7,624 nucleotides of DNA from JBFKMV01 sp041629655 (GTDB lineage Bacteria; Acidobacteriota; Polarisedimenticolia; Polarisedimenticolales; Polarisedimenticolaceae), in NCBI GenBank assembly GCA_041629655.1, contig JBFKMV010000214.1, forward strand, positions 1 through 7,624, given 5' to 3'. The position numbers were made by a program, and so were the translations under genes. Each line of letters starts with the position of its first letter. Positions within the stretch are counted from its first letter, which is position 1. Shown one piece after another: positions 1 through 5,120 of this stretch. A model generated the notes under the pieces. That model saw only the letters and a list, made by a program, of their open reading frames with translations. It did no database searches and was not told the origin of the DNA.

Positions 1-15
1 CCGTCGGCTCCGCCA
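1..15 (+). tRNA. 3' end of a tRNA gene, truncated by the window edge (possibly tRNA-Ser)
   Basis: The window opens with bases that fit the end of a tRNA: four bases of a T-stem (CCGT), a seven-base acceptor strand (CGGCTCC), a G discriminator and an encoded CCA at 13-15. CCGT is what follows the usual T-arm pattern TTCGAATCC, and an intrinsic terminator begins 12 bases after the CCA. The implied 5' acceptor strand, GGAGCCG, together with G73 favours tRNA-Ser, but other G73 tRNAs remain possible. Only 15 bases are visible, so neither the anticodon nor the identity can be confirmed. Confidence 0.45.
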
Positions 16-27
16 TTCGCAACATGG

Positions 28-55
28 AAAGCCGCGGCTTCGGTCGCGGCTTTTT
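28..55 (+). terminator. Intrinsic terminator with UUCG tetraloop, possibly bidirectional
   Basis: A perfect 9-bp stem (AAAGCCGCG at 28-36, CGCGGCTTT at 45-53) is extended inward by a G-U pair and a C-G pair closing a UUCG tetraloop at 39-42. Five T residues follow at 51-55. The T-run lies on the plus strand, so it best terminates the tRNA-like transcript coming from the left. On the minus strand the stem is followed by only three T residues. It may still act on the phosphatase transcript, whose stop codon lies 9 bases from the T-run. Confidence 0.8.
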
Positions 56-63
56 CGTGCCCG

Positions 64-981
64 TCAGCCCGTCTTCCGGATCACCACCGCGCTCACGTCG
101 TCCCGCGGCTCCCCCGCCGCCAGCAGCTCCTCCCGCAACCGCTTGCAGATCTCCCGCGACGGGAGGTGGCCGGTCTCGACCAGCACCTGCTCGACGCGCT
201 TCGGAAAGAACTCCTCGTCCACGTGGTCGCTGAAGCCGTCGGTGTGGAGCAGCAGGATGTCGCCTCGCGCGAGCAGGTTGATCTCGTTGACCTCGTAACG
301 CTTCTTGTACTGGTGCAGGCTGGGGTTGACGTTGTCGTCGGGGTCGGCGCTCGTCGGCAGCAGCCCGACGGGCGGGAACGAGACCAGCCGGTCGCGGCTG
401 ATGCGCATGAACCGGCCGTACTCGCGCGAGAACACGGCCGGGGGCTGGTGGCCGGACGACACGAAGCGGAACTTGCCCGAGCCGGAGATCTCGCCGTAGA
501 TCATCGTGAAGTACTTGTTGATCGCCGTCGTGCGGTAGAAGCGCGTGTTGAGGTGCTCGAACAGCCGCGTCGTGACCTCGCCCGACATGTCCAGCTCGTA
601 GCTGACGCCGAGCAGGAACGCCTGGTGCAGCATCGCGGCGATCAGGGCGTCGGTCATGCGGTGCCCGGAGACGTCGGCGACCAGGATGCCGGCGCGGCTG
701 TCCAGCTTGCGCAGGTTGCGGGCAACCTCGCGGCGGCCCTCCCGCTCGGCCTCGGCGCTGCGCGCCGCGAGGTCGTAGCGGTGCTTGAAGTCCACGTACA
801 CGATGTGGTCGCCGCCGATCGCCTTCCTGAGCGGCAACGAGAAGCCGTGGATGTCCACGCCGGGGAGGTCGGGGATCTCACCGGACGAGGGGTTCAGGTA
901 ACGGGCGATCTCCTCGAAGTTGTTCAGCTCGTCGGCGAGCCAGTTGCGCTCCCGCCCGAGAGCGGTGTCCGTCGGGACCAT
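64..981 (-). CDS. SpoIIE-family PP2C-type serine/threonine protein phosphatase, stand-alone catalytic domain
   Basis: Predicted cytoplasmic metal-dependent phosphatase (305 aa) of the SpoIIE/RsbU class; members usually dephosphorylate anti-anti-sigma factors or related STAS proteins. The metal-site motifs appear in order: GGD at 57-59, VADVSGH at 101-107 (Asp103), SSGHQPP at 175-181, HTDGFSDH at 246-253 (Asp248) and PRDDVSAVV at 292-300 (Asp294/295). There is no PAS, GAF, HAMP or membrane segment, only about 40 residues before the domain. A charged insert (about 65-95) separates the first two motifs. I chose the ATG at 981 over the upstream one at 1092 because AAGGAG lies just before it and homology-like sequence starts there. 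It is last in a minus-strand run, 129 bases after the AIM24 gene. No STAS or anti-sigma partner is visible here, so the substrate is unknown. Confidence 0.9.
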   Translation of the reverse strand: MVPTDTALGRERNWLADELNNFEEIARYLNPSSGEIPDLPGVDIHGFSLPLRKAIGGDHIVYVDFKHRYDLAARSAEAEREGRREVARNLRKLDSRAGILVADVSGHRMTDALIAAMLHQAFLLGVSYELDMSGEVTTRLFEHLNTRFYRTTAINKYFTMIYGEISGSGKFRFVSSGHQPPAVFSREYGRFMRISRDRLVSFPPVGLLPTSADPDDNVNPSLHQYKKRYEVNEINLLARGDILLLHTDGFSDHVDEEFFPKRVEQVLVETGHLPSREICKRLREELLAAGEPRDDVSAVVIRKTG

Positions 982-985
982 GGGG

Positions 986-991
986 CTCCTT
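986..991 (-). promoter_or_regulatory. Ribosome binding site that sets the phosphatase start
   Basis: AAGGAG on the minus strand, 4 bases before the ATG at 981. It supports that start rather than the in-frame ATG at 1092, which would add 37 residues of arginine/proline-rich sequence with no family resemblance. Confidence 0.7.
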
Positions 992-1022
992 CGATCGCGG
1001 GGTTGTCCAAGAGGGGCTGTCG

Positions 1023-1034
1023 GCAGGATCCTGC
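1023..1034. repeat. Perfect 12-base palindrome GCAGGATCCTGC
   Basis: The sequence equals its own reverse complement and lies 42 bases upstream of the phosphatase start, in the 5' leader or promoter zone. It has no loop, so it would act as a dyad for a dimeric DNA-binding protein rather than as a terminator. It occurs once in the window, and chance in GC-rich DNA is a real alternative. Confidence 0.3.
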
Positions 1035-1110
1035 GGTCGCCCGTCCACGCGTCGTCGAGGTTCAATCTTGGCACGGGCGGGGAAAGATGCAAGTGCGCCG
1101 GCCGGAGCCG

Positions 1111-1779
1111 TCAGCTCCCCCGCCGCCCCTGCGAGCTGGCCGCGTGCCTTTTCAACGACTGCAGCAGCACCCGCCCCGGTCCCGCCAGCTCGGTCATGAA
1201 CAGGCCCTCGCCGGCGAACAGGATCTTGCGGCAACCGCCGACGCCGCGGACGCGGTAGTCGATCGAGGCGGCGAAGGCGGCCAGGTTGCCGGTGCTGACG
1301 CGGAGCGTCTCGCCGCGCGCCAGCGTGCGCTCGACGAAGTCGCCGGCGGCGTGGACGAACACCCGGCCGCGGCCGGACATGCGCTGGAGGAACAGCCCGG
1401 CGCCGCCGAAGAACGCGGCGCCGGCGCGCCGGGCCACGGTGACGTCGATGTCCACGTCGCCCAGGCCGGCCACGAACGAGCCGCGGGTGGCGATCACGGG
1501 GCCGTCGCTCTCCAGGTTCCAGCTGTCGATCTTGCCCGGGGCGGTGCCGCCCAGGACGACCTTGGCGCCGGCGCGGTCGCAGCGCAGGAAGGTCAGCGCC
1601 AGGCCCTCGCCGGCCAGGCCGCGCCGCACGGCGCCGCCGACGCCGCCGGGGACCTTGAGCGACCAGTCGATGCCGTCCTCGAGGCTGACGATCGAGCCCT
1701 TGGAGGCCCAGGCCGTCTCGCCGCTGCCCATGGTCAGGTGCAGGGTCTGCGCGATCACCCCTTCGACGCGTTCTTCCAT
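1111..1779 (-). CDS. AIM24 / TIGR00266 family protein
   Basis: A 222-residue protein of the AIM24 family, named after a yeast mitochondrial protein. The bacterial members (TIGR00266) form a beta-helix-like fold of unknown biochemical role. Visible hallmarks are GSFVAGLGDVDID at 100-112, GAGLFLQRMSGRGRVFVHAAG at 126-146, the GETLRVSTGNLAAF segment at 156-169, and the C-terminal GEGLFMTELAGPGRVLLQSL at 190-209. There is no signal peptide or membrane helix, so it is probably cytoplasmic. The ATG at 1779 is preceded by a GGGGGAG ribosome site 4 bases upstream. It lies 36 bases after the stop of the fusion-protein gene, so the two are very likely co-transcribed. The length and all motifs look complete. 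Family assignment is firm; function is not known. Confidence 0.9.
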   Translation of the reverse strand: MEERVEGVIAQTLHLTMGSGETAWASKGSIVSLEDGIDWSLKVPGGVGGAVRRGLAGEGLALTFLRCDRAGAKVVLGGTAPGKIDSWNLESDGPVIATRGSFVAGLGDVDIDVTVARRAGAAFFGGAGLFLQRMSGRGRVFVHAAGDFVERTLARGETLRVSTGNLAAFAASIDYRVRGVGGCRKILFAGEGLFMTELAGPGRVLLQSLKRHAASSQGRRGS

Positions 1780-1815
1780 CGGACTCCCCCGTCGTCGTGG
1801 TGTCTCCGGGCCGGG

Positions 1816-3210
1816 CTACTCCTGCGTGCCCTCCGGCCGCTGCACGAATACGCCGTCGCCGAACACGATGTCGGCGTCGAAGGCCGCGGTCGTCCCGCCC
1901 TCGGCATCGAGCACCCACTCGCGCTCCAGGATTCCGTCCTTGCCCGGGCTGACCAGGCGGTACCGCTTGCCGTCCGACCAGTAGAGGAACCTGTGGCCCC
2001 AGGCGTCCTGGCGCGGCAGCGTGCGGATGTACACGGGCTCGAGGTCCGCGGCGATCGCGTCGATGCTCGTCCAGCCGTCGGTCGGGCCCGGGTAGCGGTT
2101 GTTGTCCACGGCGAACGCCTCGCAGGCCGTGGCCGCGCTGCGCAGGTCGGCCATGGTGCGCTTCTGCTTGCCGCGGTCGATGGCGTTGAGCATGTTCGGG
2201 ATCGCGATTGCGGCGATGATGCCCGTCGTCGCGGCGCCGCCCCCGGAGAGCATCGAGGGGCCGAAGCTGGTCGTGCGGGTGCCGCCCTCGACCTCCCGCG
2301 AGGTGCTGCCGGCGCCGGTCGCCATCAGCTCGGTGTCGAGCAGGAACGCCAGCAGCGGCGCGGCCTCGTTGTCGGTCTGCGAGATCGACTGCACCATCTG
2401 CGAGGAGCGCGCCATCTCGCCGACCTTGGGCAGGTTGAGATAGGTCAGGCTGTGCGCCGACGTGTCGAGGTGCGCGAACACGCGGCCGAAGTCGGCGCCG
2501 TCGGCGAGCCGCTGGCCCGCCGCGCGCGGCGCCATCGAGGACTCGACGAAGGCCGGCGTGACGCCCAGCGCCATCGCGCCGTCGCGGATCGCGTAGTAGA
2601 CGCTGAGGGATTGGCCCTCCCCCGCGCCGGAGCCCGGGACCGGATAGACCACCCGCACCATCCCGTTCTCCTCGACGATCCGGCCGGTGCTCAGGGTGAA
2701 CAGCTTGCGCATGCAGGCGTCGAGCTCCGCGGCGCCCTGGACGCCGGCCACCAGGCCGAGGTTGCTCAGCATCGCCGGGATCGCCGTGGGGTCGCCGGCG
2801 CCCGCCGCCAGCGAGTCGATCGGCGGCAGGTCCAGCACGAACGCGATCTCGGGGCCGATCCGCGCCAGCAGGTCGTCGCGCACCGAGCAGCCGAGCTTCT
2901 GCTCGAACTCAGCGATGCCCGCGTCGAACGCCGCCGCATCGAACTCCTCGCCGCCGAACCTGACCGCGAGATCGCGCCAGGTGTCGAGGATCGCCGCGAG
3001 GTTCCCGGTGTTGGCGACGCTGACCATGATCGGGTCCCGGGGCAGGCGATCGAGCAGCGTCGGCAGCGCCGGCGCTTCGGCCGCCGGCGCGGCGATCGGC
3101 CTGGGCTGTTTGGGCTTCTTGGCCGCCGCCGCCGTACCGGCGAGCAGCAAGCCCGCCGCGGCGAGACACAGGGCCAGGAGGAACGGACGACGTCGGGCCT
3201 GGGCGATCAT
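1816..3210 (-). CDS. Secreted DUF3352-like protein with C-terminal GspG/type IV pseudopilin-like domain
   Basis: A 464-residue exported protein. Residues 1-30 form a signal peptide (RRR, then a leucine/alanine-rich core ending in AAA), followed by a proline/alanine linker to about 50. Residues 50-315 resemble DUF3352-type proteins of unknown function. Residues 328-464 resemble a type II secretion pseudopilin (GspG) or type IV pilin: GIIAAIAIPN at 330-339, RGKQKRTMADLRSA at 346-359, AVDNNRYP at 367-374, and a calcium-loop-like DAWGHRFLYWSDGKRYRLVSPGKDG stretch at 402-426. The usual prepilin peptidase site and Glu5 (FTLIEL) are missing, and the pilin helix is internal. ATG 3210 was preferred over 3234 because AAGGAG sits 6 bases before it and the signal peptide starts there. 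It leads the minus-strand cluster. A role in pilus or secretion assembly is inference; the C-terminal domain could simply be a periplasmic binding module. Confidence 0.8.
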   Translation of the reverse strand: MIAQARRRPFLLALCLAAAGLLLAGTAAAAKKPKQPRPIAAPAAEAPALPTLLDRLPRDPIMVSVANTGNLAAILDTWRDLAVRFGGEEFDAAAFDAGIAEFEQKLGCSVRDDLLARIGPEIAFVLDLPPIDSLAAGAGDPTAIPAMLSNLGLVAGVQGAAELDACMRKLFTLSTGRIVEENGMVRVVYPVPGSGAGEGQSLSVYYAIRDGAMALGVTPAFVESSMAPRAAGQRLADGADFGRVFAHLDTSAHSLTYLNLPKVGEMARSSQMVQSISQTDNEAAPLLAFLLDTELMATGAGSTSREVEGGTRTTSFGPSMLSGGGAATTGIIAAIAIPNMLNAIDRGKQKRTMADLRSAATACEAFAVDNNRYPGPTDGWTSIDAIAADLEPVYIRTLPRQDAWGHRFLYWSDGKRYRLVSPGKDGILEREWVLDAEGGTTAAFDADIVFGDGVFVQRPEGTQE

Positions 3211-3216
3211 GGGAGG

Positions 3217-3222
3217 CTCCTT
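3217..3222 (-). promoter_or_regulatory. Ribosome binding site that sets the fusion-protein start
   Basis: AAGGAG on the minus strand, 6 bases before ATG 3210. The in-frame ATG at 3234 has no comparable site and would add eight charged residues ahead of the signal peptide. Confidence 0.7.
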
Positions 3223-3233
3223 TCTCTCGGGCA

Positions 3234-3262
3234 AGCATCGGCGCCGCAGGACGGCGAGTCAA
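3234..3262 (-). promoter_or_regulatory. Candidate sigma70-type promoter for the minus-strand cluster
   Basis: On the minus strand TTGACT (3262-3257, five of six matches to the -35 consensus) is followed after exactly 17 bases by GATGCT (3239-3234, three of six matches to -10). Transcription would begin near 3227, about 17 bases before ATG 3210, with the AAGGAG site inside that leader. The geometry is good but the -10 box is weak. Confidence 0.4.
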
Positions 3263-3273
3263 GTCCCGCCGTT

Positions 3274-3282
3274 TGCTAGCAT
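3274..3282 (+). promoter_or_regulatory. Weak candidate extended -10 element for the YwiC-like gene
   Basis: TGCTAGCAT on the plus strand gives an extended -10 pattern (TG, one base, then TAGCAT, four of six matches). No acceptable -35 box lies 16-18 bases upstream. Transcription would start near 3289, leaving a leader of under 10 bases, which fits the absence of a clear ribosome site before ATG 3298. Low confidence. Confidence 0.2.
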
Positions 3283-3297
3283 GCCGTCTCGAAAGCC

Positions 3298-4137
3298 ATG
3301 CCGTCTGCCACGCTGTTCCGCCGCCACATCGCCGTTCCCACCGATCACGGATCGTGGGTGTTCCTGCTGTCGCCGCTGCTGATCGGGCTGTTCGCGGGAC
3401 GGAGCTTCTCGGTCGTCTCGTTGTACCTGGTGATCGCGGCGCTGGCCGGGTTCCTTATCCGCCAGCCGGTGACGATGCTGGTCAAGGTGTGGAGCGGCCG
3501 CCGCGGGCGTGGCGACCTCGCGCCGGCGTCGTTCTGGACCACGCTCTACGCGGCGATCGCGCTGTTGTTCGTGGCCGGGCTGGTGTTGCGCGGCTTCGGG
3601 TACGTGCTGTGGCTCGCGGTGCCGGGGGCGCCGGTGTTTCTTTGGTACCTGCTGCTGGTCAGCCGCCGCGAGGAGCGGCGGCAGTGGGCGGTGGAGGTGC
3701 TGGGCTGCGCCGCGCTGGCGCTGGCCGCCCCGGCGGCCTACTGGGTCGGCATCGGACGTCCCGACCCGGCGGGCTGGCTGCTGTGGCTGCTGACCTGGGC
3801 GCAGTCGGCGGCGTCGATCGACTACGCCTACCTGCGGCTCCGGCAGCGCGGGCTGTCGGGGCTGCCGGCGCCGCGCGAGCGGTTGCGCCTCGGGCGCACC
3901 GCGCTGCTGCTGGCGGCGGGAAACACGATCGGCACGATCGCGCTGGGGCTGGCCGGGTTCGTGCCGCGCTGGCTGTTCGTGCCCTACGCGGTACAGCTCG
4001 CCGAGGTGGTCCGCGGCGTCGCGCGCCCGGCAGTCGGCCTGAAGCCCAAGGCGATCGGCTACCGGCAGCTCGCGGTCAGCGTGCTGTTCACGGTGCTGTT
4101 CGTCCTGTTCTGGCGCGGAGTATCATCTCCCGCATGA
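3298..4137 (+). CDS. YwiC-like family integral membrane protein
   Basis: A 279-residue polytopic membrane protein of the YwiC-like family, whose function is unknown. The signature DHGSW near the N-terminus (16-20) corresponds to the family's (E/D)HG.W motif. A polar, arginine-containing loop with RQPV (55-58) follows the second helix, and the KAIGYRQLAVSVLF stretch (251-264) near the C-terminus is also typical. I count eight to nine hydrophobic segments, roughly at 20-33, 38-57, 80-98, 101-121, 132-149, 157-172, 200-218 and 255-272, with a possible further one near 222-236. The start is the first ATG after an in-frame stop at 3277. No clear ribosome site precedes it, so the mRNA may have a very short leader. 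Its TGA overlaps the next gene's ATG (ATGA), implying translational coupling with the phosphodiesterase. The pairing hints at an envelope or lipid role, but this is inference. Confidence 0.85.
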   Translation: MPSATLFRRHIAVPTDHGSWVFLLSPLLIGLFAGRSFSVVSLYLVIAALAGFLIRQPVTMLVKVWSGRRGRGDLAPASFWTTLYAAIALLFVAGLVLRGFGYVLWLAVPGAPVFLWYLLLVSRREERRQWAVEVLGCAALALAAPAAYWVGIGRPDPAGWLLWLLTWAQSAASIDYAYLRLRQRGLSGLPAPRERLRLGRTALLLAAGNTIGTIALGLAGFVPRWLFVPYAVQLAEVVRGVARPAVGLKPKAIGYRQLAVSVLFTVLFVLFWRGVSSPA

Positions 4138-4949
4138 CCCCGGTCCGGTTCAACGGCCGCCACCCCGCCGCGAGGACGCTGGCCGTGCTCGCCGGTGCGT
4201 TGCTCGTCTCGTGCGGCGCGCGCCCGCCGGTCGCGGCGCGGGCCGCGGCCGCGGAAGCGCTGCCGGTCCCGCGCTACGTCGCCCACGCCGGCGGAGCGGT
4301 GCGCGGCCTGACCGTCACCAACAGCCTCGAGGCCCTCGACGCCGGGTACGCGCGCGGCTTTCGCTTCTTCGAGCTGGACTTCGAGTGGACCTCCGACCGC
4401 CGGCTGGTGCTGATCCACGACTGGGACCACCGCTTCGGGCAGCTCTACCCGACGCTCGAAGGGCGGCCCACCGGGGAGCAGTTCGTCGCCGCGCGGATGG
4501 TCGAGGGCCTGACCCCGCTGTCGCTGGAGGGCCTGCTGGAGTGGCTCGCGGCCCATCCCGACGCCCACGTGATCACCGACGTGAAGTCGCGCAACGCGAT
4601 CGCGCTGTCGCTGATCCGCGACCGCGCCGGAGTCCTCCGCGAGCGCTTCATCCCCCAGGTGTTCAGCTTCAGCGAGTACGACCAGGCGCGGAAGTACGGC
4701 TTCCCGCGGATCGTGCTGGGGGTCTACCGGCTGCGCGTCCGCGACGCGTCGCTGGACCGGTTCCTCGAAAAGGCGCGACTGTGGGCGGTCTCGCTGCCCC
4801 ACGAGCTGGCCGAGAGTGACCTGCTGGCGCGGTTTCGGGCCCGGAAGATCCCGGTCCTGGTCCACACGATCAACGACGACGCGACCCGGCGCGCGCTGGA
4901 GCGGCGGGGCGTGGCGGGGGTCTATACCGACTCGCTGTTCGAGCCCTGA
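4134..4949 (+). CDS. Glycerophosphodiester phosphodiesterase family lipoprotein
   Basis: Predicted to hydrolyse glycerophosphodiesters to glycerol 3-phosphate and an alcohol, outside the cytoplasmic membrane. The 271-residue protein has an N-terminal signal with lipobox LVSC (24-27), so Cys27 is probably lipidated. The TIM-barrel GDPD motifs are present: HAGG at 51-54, TNSLEAL at 62-68, ELDFEWTSDRRLVLIHD at 80-96 (Glu80 and Asp82 as metal ligands, His95 as the second catalytic histidine), TDVK at 148-151, and HTIND at 244-248 near the end. HAGG replaces the commoner HRG, as in a recognised subset of GDPD-like proteins. The start ATG overlaps the YwiC-like gene's stop (ATGA), and GGAG lies 13 bases upstream, rather far, consistent with coupled translation. 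Domain and active site look complete. Substrate is not determinable; a phospholipase-like activity is possible. Confidence 0.88.
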   Translation: MTPVRFNGRHPAARTLAVLAGALLVSCGARPPVAARAAAAEALPVPRYVAHAGGAVRGLTVTNSLEALDAGYARGFRFFELDFEWTSDRRLVLIHDWDHRFGQLYPTLEGRPTGEQFVAARMVEGLTPLSLEGLLEWLAAHPDAHVITDVKSRNAIALSLIRDRAGVLRERFIPQVFSFSEYDQARKYGFPRIVLGVYRLRVRDASLDRFLEKARLWAVSLPHELAESDLLARFRARKIPVLVHTINDDATRRALERRGVAGVYTDSLFEP

Positions 4950-5120
4950 CGCGTTTGCCGCTGCAAGACCAAAACGATCCTCAAACACCCTTGCAACCCG
5001 TGGAATGCCGCGGGTTCAGCGTCTACTCTCCTAGCGTTACCTGTTCTCATCCCTGACGGCGGACGTCACGGCCGATGCGTTTCGCCGCGGCGCCCCACGT
5101 CTACGCTGGAGGGCGCACCC
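4950..5120 (+). other. 171-base intergenic region before citrate synthase
   Basis: Contains one hairpin (4995-5016) and the citrate synthase ribosome site GGAGGG (5108-5113, 7 bases before the ATG). It is less GC-rich than its surroundings between about 4960 and 5050, as expected of a promoter region. TTGCAA (4991) and CTGACG (5053) resemble -35 boxes, but neither has an acceptable -10 box at the right distance, so no promoter is assigned. No small ORF with a ribosome site is evident. Confidence 0.55.
4995..5016 (+). terminator. Hairpin after the phosphodiesterase gene, without a T-run
   Basis: AACCCGTGG (4995-5003) pairs with CCGCGGGTT (5008-5016) through nine pairs, one of them G-U, closing an AATG loop. 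It starts 45 bases past the phosphodiesterase stop and 105 bases before the citrate synthase start. No T-tract follows, so it may be a weak or factor-assisted terminator, an mRNA 3'-end stabiliser, or a leader structure for citrate synthase. Confidence 0.35.

Larger units (their letters stand above)
982..1110 (-). other. 129-base spacer between the AIM24 gene and the phosphatase gene
   Basis: No coding sequence is supported here. It holds the phosphatase ribosome site and a perfect 12-base palindrome at 1023-1034. A weak sigma70-like pair (TTGCAT, 17-base spacer, AAGATT on the minus strand) matches consensus at only three of six bases in each box, so I do not call a promoter. The spacer is long enough to allow separate transcription of the phosphatase. 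Confidence 0.5.

Noticed and set aside
1..63. tRNA end as an integration site for a mobile element
   Set aside because: No integrase, direct repeat or phage-like gene follows; the neighbouring genes are chromosomal in character.
982..1092. Longer phosphatase start at 1092
   Set aside because: The extra 37 residues lack family resemblance, and AAGGAG directly precedes the ATG at 981.
878..1918. A 346-codon minus-strand frame across the AIM24 gene and spacer
   Set aside because: Arginine-rich out-of-frame translation overlapping a clear AIM24 protein; no ribosome site or domain.
166..3279. A 1037-codon open frame on the plus strand, antisense to the three minus-strand genes
   Set aside because: Its translation is monotonous (Ala, Arg, Val, Asp, His, Gln) with no domain, and it runs across three well-supported genes and their gaps. 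It is the expected mirror of GC-rich third codon positions.
3273..4133. In-frame upstream extension of the phosphodiesterase overlapping the whole YwiC-like gene
   Set aside because: The extension is arginine/alanine/glycine-rich shadow sequence; the ATG at 4134 starts a proper lipoprotein signal with a lipobox.
4991..5037. Sigma70 promoter for citrate synthase using TTGCAA as -35
   Set aside because: No acceptable -10 box lies 16-18 bases downstream; TACTCT and TAGCGT are wrongly spaced.
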